Assembly: GCA_003216415.1 (NCBI GenBank)
Contig: QCIY01000008.1
Location: 1-64,000, forward strand
Reading direction: 5' to 3'
From: Prochlorococcus sp. AG-402-O16
Lineage (GTDB): Bacteria > Cyanobacteriota > Cyanobacteriia > PCC-6307 > Cyanobiaceae
DNA: 64,000 nt
Shown: in pieces, positions 19,411 through 31,035 of the stretch
Numbering within the stretch: the first letter of the stretch is position 1
How the letters are laid out: every line of letters starts with the position of its first letter
Translations under genes and position numbers: made by a program
The notes under the pieces: generated by a model
Databases searched by the model: none
What the model was told of the DNA's origin: nothing
The model's input: only the letters and a program-made list of their open reading frames with translations

Positions 19411-19890
19411 AACTTGCCCAAATTCAACTGGTGTTCCATTCTCAACAAGAATCTCTACTATTTCAGCGTTAAATTCAGATTCAATTTCATTCATCAACTT
19501 CATAGCTTCCAAAATACAAATAGTTTGGCCGACCTTAACATTATTTCCTATCTCTACAAATGGCTCCTCGCCAGGCGCTGCAGCCCTATAAAAGGTTCCA
19601 ACCATAGGAGAAGTAATTTCAGTAAGACCTGAACGCCCAGGCGGTGCCACCTGAGGTACCTCTGGCTCATTAACTATTGAGACATTATCATTAATGGATT
19701 TTTGAGCAATTGGTTGCTTATCAATTGAAGTATTTGAAACTAAATTATTAGACAATTGGTTTTGATCAAATAAATTCCGTTTAATTTCGAGTTTAAAATC
19801 TTCTCCCTCTAGTGAGAACTCTTGAATATCGCTTGTTGAGATTTTCTCTATTAAGCGATTTAAATCTTCATGATCTAATTTCATAGCCAT
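19387..19890 (-). CDS. accB: acetyl-CoA carboxylase biotin carboxyl carrier protein
   Basis: ITSPMVGTFYRAAAPGEEPFVEIG...LEAMKLMNEIE. Confidence 0.95.
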   Translation of the reverse strand: MAMKLDHEDLNRLIEKISTSDIQEFSLEGEDFKLEIKRNLFDQNQLSNNLVSNTSIDKQPIAQKSINDNVSIVNEPEVPQVAPPGRSGLTEITSPMVGTFYRAAAPGEEPFVEIGNNVKVGQTICILEAMKLMNEIESEFNAEIVEILVENGTPVEFGQVLMRVQQI

Positions 19891-20450
19891 TAATTTTCAC
19901 GTCCAAGATAACTATCGTTACGAGTATCAACTTTAATCATTTCTCCCACAGAAATAAATAAAGGAACCATAACTTGAGCACCTGTTTCTAGAATAGCTGG
20001 TTTTGTGCCCCCACTAGCAGTGTCCCCTTTAACTCCAGGATCAGTCTCTGTAACTTTTAAGGTAATTGATATTGGAAGTTCCACTTCTAAAACTTTACCA
20101 TTATGGAAAATAACGTTAACCTCCATTCCTTCTTTCAAATACTTAGCGCCCTTACCAATTTGTTCTGAGGAAAGTCTTGTCTCCTCAAAACTTGTCATAT
20201 CCATAAAAACATAATCGCCAGACTCCACATAAGTATGCTGCAGGTTAGACTTCTCAAGGATAGCCTGCTGTACTGATTCTCCGGCTCGAAAAGTTTTTTC
20301 AACCACGTTGCCGCTTTGAACTGATTTTAATTTTGTTCGCACGAAAGCAGAACCCTTACCAGGCTTGACATGTAGAAATTCTACAACACGCCAAACTTGT
20401 CCATCCAATTCGATGGTAGTACCTGTGCGAAAATCGTTACTGGAAATCAT
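19890..20450 (-). CDS. efp: elongation factor P
   Basis: [43 protein letters not shown]; start moved to MISSND. Confidence 0.96.
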   Translation of the reverse strand: MISSNDFRTGTTIELDGQVWRVVEFLHVKPGKGSAFVRTKLKSVQSGNVVEKTFRAGESVQQAILEKSNLQHTYVESGDYVFMDMTSFEETRLSSEQIGKGAKYLKEGMEVNVIFHNGKVLEVELPISITLKVTETDPGVKGDTASGGTKPAILETGAQVMVPLFISVGEMIKVDTRNDSYLGREN

Positions 20451-20493
20451 TCCTGTATTACATCCCCAAGGATCATAAACCTGCAAGAGTACT

Positions 20494-21585
20494 ATGCAAA
20501 AATTCTTATCAAATCAGAACAAACTTTTCTTAATTTTTTCAATCATAATTTTACAGGTTTTTCTCTTTAAACCCATCCAAGTACTAGCTGATTTACCTAC
20601 TGGAAATGCAGTAAAAGACCCTAATGCAATCCTCCGAAACGCACTCCCTATCAAGCAAGTTGAATTACAAGAAATTCAACATAAACTGGAAGATACTAGT
20701 GACCTTGTTCGAGGTGGAAGATGGCCCACTCTCACGAAAACTGTTACAAAATGTCAATCTTTACTAAAAAAATACCAAAGTCGAATTATCAAAGATTTAC
20801 CAAACGATAAACAGAAAATTGCTGAAAAAACATTCTTAGAACTCAAAGAAAATTTTGATAGCCTTCAAGATTATTCCAAATCAAAAGATAAGTACTCATT
20901 TGTATCGACCCGCAAAGAGGCTTTAGATAAAATAGGTGGATTAGAGGAATATTTCCTGCCTAATCAATTTCCTTACGATATTCCAGAAGAGTTTGATGAT
21001 CTTCCAAGATTACTAGGCAGAGCAAAAGTCAATATAAAAACTTCCAAAGGAGAGATGAAAGCTATTGTAGATGGATTTAACGCGCCACTTACAGCAGGAG
21101 CATTTGTCGATTTATCTTCAAAGAATTTCTATAAAGATTTACCCATTAATAGAGCAGAAGAATTTTTTGTACTACAAACAGGTGATCCAATTGGTGAAGA
21201 TATTGGTTACATAAATCCCGAAACAAATAAAGAACGTCACGTTCCTCTAGAAATTAGAATTCCTGATGAAAAAGAAACTTTTTACAATCAAACTTTTGAA
21301 GATTTAGGTCTTTACACAGAGACACCAACATTACCTTTCGCAACACTTGGAACGCTAGGATGGTCCCATTCAAATACAGCAGTTGATGATGGGTCATCAC
21401 AATTTTTCTTTTTTTTATATGAAGCAGAATTAAATCCAGCAGGTCGCAATTTAATTGATGGAAGGAATGCTGCCTTTGGTTATGTTGTAGATGGTTTTGA
21501 TGTATTAGAAGAACTAACCAAAGATGACAGTATAATTTCAATTGATGTTTTAGATGGTATTGAAAACCTCAAATTAAATGCATAA
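20494..21585 (+). CDS. cyclophilin-type peptidyl-prolyl cis-trans isomerase, secreted/lumenal
   Basis: N-terminal signal, [59 protein letters not shown]. Confidence 0.88.
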   Translation: MQKFLSNQNKLFLIFSIIILQVFLFKPIQVLADLPTGNAVKDPNAILRNALPIKQVELQEIQHKLEDTSDLVRGGRWPTLTKTVTKCQSLLKKYQSRIIKDLPNDKQKIAEKTFLELKENFDSLQDYSKSKDKYSFVSTRKEALDKIGGLEEYFLPNQFPYDIPEEFDDLPRLLGRAKVNIKTSKGEMKAIVDGFNAPLTAGAFVDLSSKNFYKDLPINRAEEFFVLQTGDPIGEDIGYINPETNKERHVPLEIRIPDEKETFYNQTFEDLGLYTETPTLPFATLGTLGWSHSNTAVDDGSSQFFFFLYEAELNPAGRNLIDGRNAAFGYVVDGFDVLEELTKDDSIISIDVLDGIENLKLNA

Positions 21586-22564
21586 AGAAACATTAGAAGA
21601 TATTGGGGAAAAGGAATTAATTAATAGGCTGGGGAAGTTCATGCCTAAAAATCAAATATTAGATGATTGCGCTTTAATCAAAACTAAAAATGATGACTTA
21701 CTTGTCAATAATGATTCTTTGGTTGAAAATATTCATTTCAATGACCTTACTATTTGCCCTAAAGACCTTGGATGGAAAGCGGTTGTAAGCAACATCTCTG
21801 ACTTATTATCCAGTGGTAGTAAGAAAACCATAGGAATTACAATAAGCCTAATACTACCTGCTAAAACTGAGTGGTTTTGGGTTGAAGAGCTGTATAAAGG
21901 AATAAATAAAGCTTTAAAAAAATATGGCGGGATAATTCTTGGAGGAGATTGCTCAAAGGGTAAAGAAAAAGCTATATCAATAACAGCCTTTGGAATTCAA
22001 GGCGAACTGGAATTACGAAGAAATGCTTGTAAACCAGGAGAAATTATCCTAACTACAGGGATTCATGGCCTTAGCAAATTAGGATTTATGATACAGAATA
22101 AAGTGGATTTCGATAATAATGCTTCTCTTAATGAAAGATTAATCAGAAAATCCATCAAACATTTTTGTCGCCCTCAAATTTACCCAAATTTTCTAAAAAA
22201 TCTCCTTAAAACTCGCTCCAATAAAAAAATAAACAAATTAGGATGTACTGATAGCAGTGATGGACTATTTCAAGCCTTACAAGATTTAGCAATCGCTAGC
22301 AAATGTAAAGCAATTTTGAATTATGAAAAAATACCCAGAGATAAGGATTGGCCGAAAGGAGATAAATGGGATGAATATTATTTTTTTGGAGGTGAGGATT
22401 ACGAATTAGTTTTCTCATTGTCCAAAAAATGGGCAGCAAATTTAACTAGACTGGATAAAAATATTAATGAAATTGGCTATTTTGCTAATGGTGAACCTTC
22501 AATAGAATTTAATGATTATAAAAAAAATAAATTATTAAACAACACACCTTTCAAACACTTTTAG
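21578..22564 (+). CDS. thiL: thiamine-monophosphate kinase
   Basis: IGEKELINRLGKF, DDCALIKTKNDDLLVNNDSLVENIHF, GGDCSKGK, CTDSSDGL, GGEDYELVFS. Confidence 0.93.
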   Translation: MHKETLEDIGEKELINRLGKFMPKNQILDDCALIKTKNDDLLVNNDSLVENIHFNDLTICPKDLGWKAVVSNISDLLSSGSKKTIGITISLILPAKTEWFWVEELYKGINKALKKYGGIILGGDCSKGKEKAISITAFGIQGELELRRNACKPGEIILTTGIHGLSKLGFMIQNKVDFDNNASLNERLIRKSIKHFCRPQIYPNFLKNLLKTRSNKKINKLGCTDSSDGLFQALQDLAIASKCKAILNYEKIPRDKDWPKGDKWDEYYFFGGEDYELVFSLSKKWAANLTRLDKNINEIGYFANGEPSIEFNDYKKNKLLNNTPFKHF

Positions 22565-23587
22565 TTATTCCCAGTTTTTCGCAACAATCTCTGCCAAATC
22601 TACAACCCTCTGACTATAGCCCCACTCATTGTCGTACCATGCAAGTACCTTAACAAGATTATCTCCAATACACATAGTAAGATCACTATCTACAATTGAT
22701 GATTCATTAGTCCCTGCATAATCGCTTGACACTAATGGTTCATCACCGTACTTAATTATTCCCTTCATTGAACCTAAAGAAGCTTGTTTAATAGCATTGT
22801 TTACCTCTTCGCTTGTGACAGATTTAGAAGATTCGAAAACGAAATCGACCGCAGATACGTTAGGGGTTGGAACTCTCATTGCAATTCCTGTTAATTTTCC
22901 TTTCATTTCTGGATAGACGAGCGCTACTGCTTTGGCAGCACCTGTAGAAGTGGGGACAATATTAGTTGCAGCGGCTCTAGCCCTTCTTAAATCTCTATGA
23001 CTATTATCTAGAATTCTTTGATCACCAGTATAACTATGAATTGTAGTCATTAAACCTTTATTAATCCCAAAAGTTTGGTCTAACACTTTTACTACTGGAG
23101 CTAAGCAATTCGTAGTACAACTAGCATTACTTAAAATATCAAAATCTTTATGATTATATGTATCAGCATTTACTCCAACTACATAGGTACCAACACCAGC
23201 ACCTTTACCAGGGGCAGTTAAGATAACTTTTTTTGCACCTACCTCTAAATGCTTACTTGCACCTACGTCTGTATTAAAAACTCCGGTTGACTCAATAACT
23301 AAATCTACTCCCCAGTCTTTCCATGGGAGGTTCATAGGGTTTCTATCAGAAAAACACTTAATTGTCTTATTATTTATTACAAAAGTGTCATCCGTATATT
23401 GAATATCTACGCCATCTAATTGGCCAAGAACTGAGTCGTACTTTAAAAGATGAGCATTAGTCTTCGGATCAGAGGTAACGTTAATACCAACGACTTCAAT
23501 ATTGGTGTAAGCACCTCTACTAAGCCAACAGCGCATAAAGTTTCTACCAATTCTGCCAAAGCCGTTAATTGCAACACGCAAAGTCAT
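22565..23587 (-). CDS. gap2: glyceraldehyde-3-phosphate dehydrogenase (Gap2-like)
   Basis: [31 protein letters not shown]. Confidence 0.95.
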   Translation of the reverse strand: MTLRVAINGFGRIGRNFMRCWLSRGAYTNIEVVGINVTSDPKTNAHLLKYDSVLGQLDGVDIQYTDDTFVINNKTIKCFSDRNPMNLPWKDWGVDLVIESTGVFNTDVGASKHLEVGAKKVILTAPGKGAGVGTYVVGVNADTYNHKDFDILSNASCTTNCLAPVVKVLDQTFGINKGLMTTIHSYTGDQRILDNSHRDLRRARAAATNIVPTSTGAAKAVALVYPEMKGKLTGIAMRVPTPNVSAVDFVFESSKSVTSEEVNNAIKQASLGSMKGIIKYGDEPLVSSDYAGTNESSIVDSDLTMCIGDNLVKVLAWYDNEWGYSQRVVDLAEIVAKNWE

Positions 23588-23731
23588 AACTAAAAATTTC
23601 TAAATGATTAACCTAAGTTGCTGATCATACTGAATTTTGTGCAATAACGTAAGGTTTTTTTGCTTTATTAAGCAAATAAGTTTAGTTTTGTATTAATTCC
23701 AGGAAAAAAAACATTTTTTTTTAAGAAAAAA

Positions 23732-23747
23732 TACCAAAATTTTGGTA
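23732..23747. repeat. 16-bp perfect palindrome upstream of murC
   Basis: taccaaaattttggta. Confidence 0.6.
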
Positions 23748-23780
23748 AGAAGTTATTTTGATTTAAGTAAAAGATAAAAA

Positions 23781-25199
23781 TTGGATAAGAAATTTCTATT
23801 GAAAAGTCATTTTCATTTTATTGGAATTGGAGGTATTGGAATGTCAGGAATTGCAATGGGTATGCTAAAAAAAGGTTATTCAGTTTCAGGGTCTGATTTA
23901 GTTAAAAACAATGAAACTAGAAAATTAGAGGAATTAGGCGCAGTAATCTTTACTTCTCAAATTAGGCAAAATGTTGATTTTGTAACTTCAAAATTTAACA
24001 ACAAATTGATTAATTTTGTTGTAAGCTCCGCAATCAAGCCAGATAATGAAGAATTATCCTACTGTCAAACTAAAAATTTAACAATAAAACATCGTTCAGA
24101 CATACTTGCAATGTTAATGCAAAATTACACTGCATTAGCCGTAGCAGGTAGCCATGGAAAAACATCAACTAGTACATTTCTATCGACACTTCTTGAATTA
24201 TGTACGCATAATTCTTCTTCAATAACTGGGGGAATAATCCCAATCTACAACTCTAATTGTCATTTAGAAAATACAAAATTCTTAGTCGCTGAAGTTGATG
24301 AATCTGATGGGACAATTAATAAATATAAACCAGATATTGGAATAATTAACAATATTGATTTTGATCATTGCGATCATTTTTCTCATTTAGGAGAAATAAT
24401 ATCTTCTTTTAAAAATTTTGCTGCAAACTCTAAAAAATTATTAATTAATTTTGATTGTGAAACCACAAGAAATAATTTTTATTCTGATAGTAAGTGGTCA
24501 AACACCAAATCAAAAAACATAGCTTATGCCATAATCCCTTGTGAAACTAATGAAAGTTATACGGTTGGTAAATATTATGAAAATGGAAATTTCATTAGTA
24601 GTTTAAATATTCCAATTCCAGGATTACACAACTTATCTAATATCACCGCCGCAATAGCAGCCTCAAGAATGATAGGTGTAGATTTTATAGAAATTAAGAA
24701 AAATATTAAATACCTAAAACTGCCAAAAAAAAGATTTGAATTCAGAGGCCAAATTGATAAAAGAGATTTATATGATGATTATGCACATCACCCAAACGAA
24801 ATAAAAGAAACAATTAAATTAGGAAGATTATTTCTTAACCAAAAACGTAATAATGAATGTCAAAAACGTAGATTAATAGCTATATTCCAACCTCATAGGT
24901 ATTCTAGAGTTAAGCAATTTACGAAAGAATTCGCTGAAGAATTATCGAAAGCAGATGTTATTTACGTAACTAGTATTTATGGAGCAGGAGAGGGAAACGA
25001 AGATAAAATTAATTCGAAGATTATCACTAATCTGATTTATAAACAAAACAAAAATGTTAGTTACATAAATAATTATCATGAAATTACAAAGAACTTTTAC
25101 GAATTAACTCAACAAGGAGATTTAATTTTGAATATGGGAGCGGGCGATTGTCATAATTTCTGGTCAATTTTAAATAAAAAAGTAAGATCCATTGATTAA
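23781..25199 (+). CDS. murC: UDP-N-acetylmuramate-L-alanine ligase (TTG start)
   Basis: HFIGIGGIGMSGIAMGMLKKGY, AGSHGKTSTSTFLSTLL, DDYAHHPNEIKETIK. Confidence 0.96.
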   Translation: MDKKFLLKSHFHFIGIGGIGMSGIAMGMLKKGYSVSGSDLVKNNETRKLEELGAVIFTSQIRQNVDFVTSKFNNKLINFVVSSAIKPDNEELSYCQTKNLTIKHRSDILAMLMQNYTALAVAGSHGKTSTSTFLSTLLELCTHNSSSITGGIIPIYNSNCHLENTKFLVAEVDESDGTINKYKPDIGIINNIDFDHCDHFSHLGEIISSFKNFAANSKKLLINFDCETTRNNFYSDSKWSNTKSKNIAYAIIPCETNESYTVGKYYENGNFISSLNIPIPGLHNLSNITAAIAASRMIGVDFIEIKKNIKYLKLPKKRFEFRGQIDKRDLYDDYAHHPNEIKETIKLGRLFLNQKRNNECQKRRLIAIFQPHRYSRVKQFTKEFAEELSKADVIYVTSIYGAGEGNEDKINSKIITNLIYKQNKNVSYINNYHEITKNFYELTQQGDLILNMGAGDCHNFWSILNKKVRSID

Positions 25200-25202
25200 G
25201 TT

Positions 25203-26096
25203 ATGAATAAAAATATTTTTGCTGAGAACTTCAATCTAAGTAGTTATACAACTATAAAAGTTGGAGGGGTCGCTGAATATTTTGCTGAACCAAGAAACAC
25301 TGACGAATTTGCATCTCTAATAAAATGGGCAAATTTAAAAAAACAGAGATGCCAAATAATTGGTGCAGGTTCAAATCTTTTAATAAATAATATTTTCATA
25401 AAAGGTTTAGTTATATGTACAAAAAAAATGAAGACATTAATAATAGAGCCACATACAGGAATGGTTGAAGCGGCAGCAGGTGTGATGCTTCCAACACTAT
25501 CTAATTCTCTCGCTAAAAATAGATTACAAGGAGGAGAATGGGCTGTAGGAATTCCAGGTACTGTAGGAGGAGCAATTTATATGAATGCTGGTACAGGCAA
25601 TTTATCATTAGCAAAAAATCTTGTTTCTGTAAAAGTTATTAATAATAAAACTCATAAAGAAATTGAAATTGAAAAGAAAGATATAGATTTTGAGTATAGA
25701 TTTAGCTCTTTTCAAAGTAATGATTTAGTAATTATTAGTGCAAAACTATATTTTGAGCCTAATGGAAATCTCGAAAAGTTAATTCAAACAACCAAAAATA
25801 ACCTTAAATTAAAAACGGAAACACAGCCATATCATCTGCCAAGTTTTGGTAGTGTTTTTAAAAATCCTGAAAATAATTATGCAGCAAAGTTAATTGATGA
25901 TATGGGTTTAAAGGGATTTAAAATTGGGGGCGCAGAAATTTCTACAATGCATTCGAATTTTATAATTAACAATTCTTCAGCAAGTTCAAAAGATATTTAT
26001 GAATTAATAACTGTAATTCAAGAAAAAATACTACAAAACAAAGGGATTTATCTACAACCGGAAGTAAGAATGATTGGTTTTGACTATCCTAATTAA
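25203..26096 (+). CDS. murB: UDP-N-acetylenolpyruvoylglucosamine reductase
   Basis: [36 protein letters not shown]. Confidence 0.95.
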   Translation: MNKNIFAENFNLSSYTTIKVGGVAEYFAEPRNTDEFASLIKWANLKKQRCQIIGAGSNLLINNIFIKGLVICTKKMKTLIIEPHTGMVEAAAGVMLPTLSNSLAKNRLQGGEWAVGIPGTVGGAIYMNAGTGNLSLAKNLVSVKVINNKTHKEIEIEKKDIDFEYRFSSFQSNDLVIISAKLYFEPNGNLEKLIQTTKNNLKLKTETQPYHLPSFGSVFKNPENNYAAKLIDDMGLKGFKIGGAEISTMHSNFIINNSSASSKDIYELITVIQEKILQNKGIYLQPEVRMIGFDYPN

Positions 26097-26112
26097 AGAA
26101 ACTTTTTTTAAA

Positions 26113-26463
26113 ATGGCGGGTTTTGGACTTCCTAATTTTGGACAACTTACAGAAGCTTTTAAAAAAGCTAAACAGATTCAACAAGATGCTCAAAAATTAC
26201 AAGATGAACTTGAAAATATGGAGATTGAAGGGAAAAGTGATGATGAAATGGTAACAGTCTGGATAAGTGGAAACCAGGTTCCCTTAAAGGTAGAAGTACA
26301 AGAAAATATTGTAAATTCAGATAAAGAAAAAATAGAGCAAAACATATTACAAGCCATTAAAAAAGCTCATGAATTATCTTCTACAACTATGAAAGAAAGA
26401 ATGAATGATTTAACTGGCGGACTAAATCTTAATCTTCCTGGTTTTGATAGTAGTGACTCTTAG
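26113..26463 (+). CDS. YbaB/EbfC family nucleoid-associated protein
   Basis: [32 protein letters not shown]; start chosen at [10 protein letters not shown]. Confidence 0.9.
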   Translation: MAGFGLPNFGQLTEAFKKAKQIQQDAQKLQDELENMEIEGKSDDEMVTVWISGNQVPLKVEVQENIVNSDKEKIEQNILQAIKKAHELSSTTMKERMNDLTGGLNLNLPGFDSSDS

Positions 26464-27346
26464 AAGACTCGATCATTTCTTTATAAAATGAATATCTTTC
26501 AAAAGATCTATTTAAATTACAGCCCTCATCATTCAAGTGTAAGCAGTCACGAAATTTGCATGTAATTCCTTTATCGATTACTTGTTTATATATTTCCGGA
26601 TAGAGCTTTGGCAACAATCTAATATCAAGCTCTAGAGGTTGCATATTAAAACCAGGTGTATCAACAATATAACTTTGATTTGATATGGAAAATAACTCAA
26701 CATTTCGAGTAGTATTTTTCCCTCTCTTAATTTTATTGGAAACTGGAGCAGTGTTATTATCGAGGCCTGGAAGTATCTTATTAAGCAAAGTAGTTTTACC
26801 AACTCCGGATGGACCCATAAATATCGAGCACTTTTTTTGTTTTAACTCATCTAATAAATTTTTAAGGTAATGAGGTTTCTCTAAGTTTAAAGTAATTATT
26901 TGGTAACCCCATTTCCCAAATTTATCAATTAAAAAAGATCTTTTTTGATCTGATATTAAATCACATTTTGTCAACACTAAAGAAACTTCAACTCCCATCG
27001 ATTCTGCTGATATCAAAAACCTATTAACTTGAGATAAATTCAACTCTGGCTCTTTAACAGAAAAAATAAGATATATATTAGAAATATTTGCAACTGACGG
27101 TCTAATTAATAAATTTTTTCTTTTTTTTAAACTCGTTATTAATGCGCGTTTGCTACTTAAATCAATATTATCAATTTCTACTTCGTCTCCAACATAAATA
27201 AATTGATCTTTGAAATTTATGGACTTCCTCACCTTACATAAAAATCTTTCACTTTTTCCAAAGTTTTTTTTATTTTTTAAGTCAACTAAAAAATATTCAT
27301 TAAATTTTTTCGTAACTAAAGCTAAATATTTACTATTATTTTTCAT
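26429..27346 (-). CDS. rsgA: ribosome small-subunit-dependent GTPase A
   Basis: [22 protein letters not shown]-terminal Cys/His zinc motif [14 protein letters not shown]. Confidence 0.93.
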   Translation of the reverse strand: MKNNSKYLALVTKKFNEYFLVDLKNKKNFGKSERFLCKVRKSINFKDQFIYVGDEVEIDNIDLSSKRALITSLKKRKNLLIRPSVANISNIYLIFSVKEPELNLSQVNRFLISAESMGVEVSLVLTKCDLISDQKRSFLIDKFGKWGYQIITLNLEKPHYLKNLLDELKQKKCSIFMGPSGVGKTTLLNKILPGLDNNTAPVSNKIKRGKNTTRNVELFSISNQSYIVDTPGFNMQPLELDIRLLPKLYPEIYKQVIDKGITCKFRDCLHLNDEGCNLNRSFERYSFYKEMIESSKSHYYQNQED

Positions 27347-27566
27347 TCAATATTTTTATTTTTAAAAAATTTTCATATTCTTTGATTTGTGTAAACAAAC
27401 ATCCCATCTCTTTTAAATTATTTAATACCATTTCTTCTGGTTCACCTTTATCTAGTTCCACTATAAGTTGTTCATTTTTGGATAACTTCTCTAAAGCCAA
27501 TTTAATTTTGACGACATTTAAAGGGCATGGAATAGATTTGAGATCCAAATACTTTAAGGAAGACAT
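27336..27566 (-). CDS. TusA/SirA-like sulfurtransferase family protein
   Basis: LDLKSIPCPLNVVKIKLALEKL. Confidence 0.85.
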   Translation of the reverse strand: MSSLKYLDLKSIPCPLNVVKIKLALEKLSKNEQLIVELDKGEPEEMVLNNLKEMGCLFTQIKEYENFLKIKILNEK

Positions 27567-28690
27567 TATGAGTCTTTACCAAATAATTTACTAAATAGGC
27601 CACTACTCGAATTGATATTTTTATCTGAATATTGAGAAGCTAATCCCTCTAAAAGCTTTCGTTCTTCGTCTGTTATACGAGTTGGCAAATTTACCTTTAC
27701 TAAAACTTCATGATTTCCTCTGGCAACTGGATTACCAAGTCTAGGTACCCCTTTATTCTCAAGAGAAAGAGTTGTATTTGGTTGAGTACCACTTGGAATT
27801 TTTAAATTAACATTTCCATCAACTGTAGTAATTTCAACAGTATCTCCTAAAATAGCCTGTAGATAACTCACAGCTATTTCTGAGTAAATAGTCACACCAT
27901 CTCTTTTTAATTTTGAATCATTCTTCACCTTGATAAAAACATAAAGATCTCCAGGTGGGCCTCCTTTTAAACCAACATTTCCCTCACCAGAAACTCTTAA
28001 TTTAGTACCAGTATCAACTCCTGCAGGAATATTAATTCGTAATTTTTTTCTGACTTGCTTTACACCATTACCACCGCAACTTAAACATGGATCTGCGATT
28101 ATTTGACCAGTTCCATTGCATGAAGGACATTCAGCTACTTGTGTAAAATTACCAAATGGTGTTCTCGTAGCTCTTCTAACTTGTCCACTACCTCCACATG
28201 TTGTGCAAGTTTTTGGTCCTGTTCCTGGTTTAGCACCTGATCCCCTACAGACTTCACATGTCTCAAGATGAGGAATTTTAATTTCTCTTTGTTGGCCAAA
28301 TATTGCATCTTTAAAATCAATATTAAGGTCATATCTTAAATCATCTCCCTGTTGAGGACCTCTTCTTTGAGTTCTTCCTCCCTGTGGAGTTTGTCCACCA
28401 AAGCCATTAAAAAAGGTTTCAAATAAATCTGCGAATCCACCCATATCGCCCATATCAGGCATTCCCGCTGCACCCCCTAGACCAGCTTCTCCAAACTGAT
28501 CATATCTAGCTCTAGTTTCGGGATCAGCTAATGCTTCATAAGCCTTGCCAATTTCTTTAAATTTATCTTCAGCACCAGGTTCCTTGTTAACATCTGGGTG
28601 ATATTGTCTTGCTAATTTTCTATAAGCCCTTTTTAAGGTATCCGAATCAGCATCTCTTGAAACTCCAAGTATTTGGTAAAAATCAGCCAT
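27566..28690 (-). CDS. dnaJ: chaperone protein DnaJ
   Basis: J-domain with HPD, CxxCxGxG zinc repeats. Confidence 0.96.
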   Translation of the reverse strand: MADFYQILGVSRDADSDTLKRAYRKLARQYHPDVNKEPGAEDKFKEIGKAYEALADPETRARYDQFGEAGLGGAAGMPDMGDMGGFADLFETFFNGFGGQTPQGGRTQRRGPQQGDDLRYDLNIDFKDAIFGQQREIKIPHLETCEVCRGSGAKPGTGPKTCTTCGGSGQVRRATRTPFGNFTQVAECPSCNGTGQIIADPCLSCGGNGVKQVRKKLRINIPAGVDTGTKLRVSGEGNVGLKGGPPGDLYVFIKVKNDSKLKRDGVTIYSEIAVSYLQAILGDTVEITTVDGNVNLKIPSGTQPNTTLSLENKGVPRLGNPVARGNHEVLVKVNLPTRITDEERKLLEGLASQYSDKNINSSSGLFSKLFGKDS

Positions 28691-28719
28691 TAGATAATGC
28701 TCAATTAAAAATTTGGAAT

Positions 28720-29439
28720 CTATACATCTTCAGAAGTATTTTCCTCAGAAGCAATATCCACTTCAACTTTATCCTTTTCTACTTCCTCTTGTGAATCTTG
28801 TTTACCAGGTCCCATAGAAACTTTAACCAAAGCATGCCTCAAAACCTTACCTTCTAGATGATATCCTCGCTGTAATTCTTCTACAATAAAATCTTCTTTA
28901 AACTCTTCACTAGGCTCTCTTAATACAGCCTCATGTAAATTAGGATCAAATTGCTGACCAACAACTCTCATAGGCGCAACTCCTTGTTGTTTTAAAACTT
29001 CTACTAATTGTTTATACAATCCTTGATAACTTCGATGGAGAGCTTGAGCTTCTTCACTTTCAGGTTTAAGTTGCTGTCTTGCTCTCTCAAAATTGTCAAC
29101 GATTGGGAGTATTGCAGTTAATGACTTGGAAACAAGTTGAATTTTTAAATCGTCCTGATCTCTAGACTGCCTTTTTCTAAAATTATCAAAATCTGCTGAA
29201 ATTCTTACATATTGATTTTTTAATGTTTGATGTTCTTTTTCTAGCTGTTCTAACCTTGCATCATTATTGGAAATAGTATTTTTTAATTCTTCAGTATTTA
29301 TTCCTTCTGTCTTTTGAAGAGATGAATCATCATTTTCAATTATTTGATCTTCAGGAGTTGAATTATCTTCAGGAGAATTATCCTGAGTAGAGACATCATT
29401 TTCTTTATTATCAATATTGTCTGATTGATTTTCAATCAT
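28720..29439 (-). CDS. grpE: co-chaperone GrpE
   Basis: [16 protein letters not shown]..., [37 protein letters not shown]. Confidence 0.95.
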   Translation of the reverse strand: MIENQSDNIDNKENDVSTQDNSPEDNSTPEDQIIENDDSSLQKTEGINTEELKNTISNNDARLEQLEKEHQTLKNQYVRISADFDNFRKRQSRDQDDLKIQLVSKSLTAILPIVDNFERARQQLKPESEEAQALHRSYQGLYKQLVEVLKQQGVAPMRVVGQQFDPNLHEAVLREPSEEFKEDFIVEELQRGYHLEGKVLRHALVKVSMGPGKQDSQEEVEKDKVEVDIASEENTSEDV

Positions 29440-29493
29440 TTTTCTAAAAATTTAATAACACCATTTTCCAATAAAGTGATGCACAAAACAAGT

Positions 29494-29507
29494 TGCGGAA
29501 GGCCGCA
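29494..29507 (-). terminator. possible terminator hairpin after msrB
   Basis: tgcgg-aagg-ccgca stem-loop; on the minus strand it is followed by acttgttttg, lying between msrB stop and grpE start. Confidence 0.4.
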
Positions 29508-29514
29508 CAAATTT

Positions 29515-30009
29515 TTACTCAGGAGCAAACCTTAATGCTAATCCATTATTACAGTATCTTTTTCCAGTAGGAAGTGGACCATCATTAAAGACATGACCTT
29601 GATGACCTCCACATCTAGAACAATGATATTCAGTTCTTGGGACAATTAACTTGAAATCAACCTTTGTTTCAACTGCTCCTTGAATCGAATCCCAAAAACT
29701 TGGCCAGCCTGTACCACTATCATACTTTTTGTCTGAAAGAAAAAGTGGCAAATCGCACCCAGCGCAGTGAAAAACTCCTTTTCTTTTCTCGTTATTTAAT
29801 TGGCTACTGAAAGCTCTTTCAGTACCTTCCTCCCTCAAAATATAATAAGATTCTGGACTAAGCCTAGATTTCCATTCATCTTTTGATAAATTCCACTCCT
29901 CTTTAGAAGTAAGCGAAGAAGCTAGTACTTGCATTGGCTTAAAGATTATTTTTAAAATTGACATAGTAGGAATTAAAATAAAAGTTCTTCTTGTTAGAAA
30001 CTGATTCAT
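29515..30009 (-). CDS. msrB: peptide-methionine (R)-S-oxide reductase with N-terminal signal-like extension
   Basis: GVFHCAGCDLPLF, GTGWPSFWD, RTEYHCSRCGGHQGHVFNDGP, YCNNGLALRF. Confidence 0.94.
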   Translation of the reverse strand: MNQFLTRRTFILIPTMSILKIIFKPMQVLASSLTSKEEWNLSKDEWKSRLSPESYYILREEGTERAFSSQLNNEKRKGVFHCAGCDLPLFLSDKKYDSGTGWPSFWDSIQGAVETKVDFKLIVPRTEYHCSRCGGHQGHVFNDGPLPTGKRYCNNGLALRFAPE

Positions 30010-30030
30010 ATACTTAAATCACATAAAAAA

Positions 30031-31035
30031 ATGAGTTCTGTTCATGTTAATTCTATTAAAAATATTCATAAATTAAGTATTGCTCCGATGATGGATTGTA
30101 CTGATAAACATTTCAGAATGATAATGAGAAAAATAAGTTCGGAAGCTCTCCTATATACGGAAATGGTTGTGGCCCAAAGTTTGGTTTATACAAATACAAA
30201 AGAACAATTTTTAGATTTCAATAATGAAGAACACCCCATATCGATTCAGTTTGGTGGAGACGATCCTGAAATGCTTAAAGAGGCGGCTCAAATGGCACAG
30301 GATTGGGGTTATGACGAAATAAACTTTAATGTTGGTTGTCCTAGCCCAAGAGTCTGTTCAGGAAATTTTGGAGCTTCGCTAATGAAAGATCCTGAAAAAG
30401 TAGCAAAATGCATAGAATCCTTAAAAAATAACTGCAACTTGCCAATTACTATTAAACACCGGATTGGTGTAGACGAGGATGACAGTTTCAGAAATTTGAA
30501 TAATTTCGTAAGACATATTGCAAATGCTGGTGCAGAGAGATTTACAGTTCATGCTAGGAAAGCAATATTAAAAGGTTTAAATCCAAAACAAAATAGAACA
30601 ATACCTCCACTTAAATACGATGTAGTAAAAAAATTAAAAACATTAAATCCCGAATTATTAATAGAAATCAATGGTGGTTTCACAAATATTAATGAATCAA
30701 TAGAGGCTCTAAATGATTTTGATGGCGTAATGATTGGAAGATCAGCATATAAGCATCCCTTAAGATGGTCTGAAATTGATCAAAAGGTTTATGGAATAAA
30801 CACAAAACCCAAATCTGCGTCGGATATTATCTTCTCCCTAATCCCATATATAGAAAAGCATTTAATAAATGGAGGAAAATCTTGGGATATTTGTAAGCAT
30901 CTTATAAATTTGGTCGAAGGTATTCCAAAAGCTAAAGTTTGGAGAAATGCAATTTCAACTAAATCTATAAAAAAGGAATTGGATATTGAATTTCTTCTTA
31001 CATTAACTTCTAGACTTGAAGAAATGGGGTATTAA
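30031..31035 (+). CDS. dusA: tRNA-dihydrouridine synthase (DusA-type)
   Basis: SIAPMMDCTDKHFRMIMR, NFNVGCPSPRVCSGNFGASLM, FTVHARKAILKGLNPKQNRTIPPL. Confidence 0.93.
   Translation: MSSVHVNSIKNIHKLSIAPMMDCTDKHFRMIMRKISSEALLYTEMVVAQSLVYTNTKEQFLDFNNEEHPISIQFGGDDPEMLKEAAQMAQDWGYDEINFNVGCPSPRVCSGNFGASLMKDPEKVAKCIESLKNNCNLPITIKHRIGVDEDDSFRNLNNFVRHIANAGAERFTVHARKAILKGLNPKQNRTIPPLKYDVVKKLKTLNPELLIEINGGFTNINESIEALNDFDGVMIGRSAYKHPLRWSEIDQKVYGINTKPKSASDIIFSLIPYIEKHLINGGKSWDICKHLINLVEGIPKAKVWRNAISTKSIKKELDIEFLLTLTSRLEEMGY

Noticed and set aside
28135-28332. 65-aa ORF inside dnaJ zinc-finger region
   Set aside because: Alternative frame of a conserved gene; no independent support.
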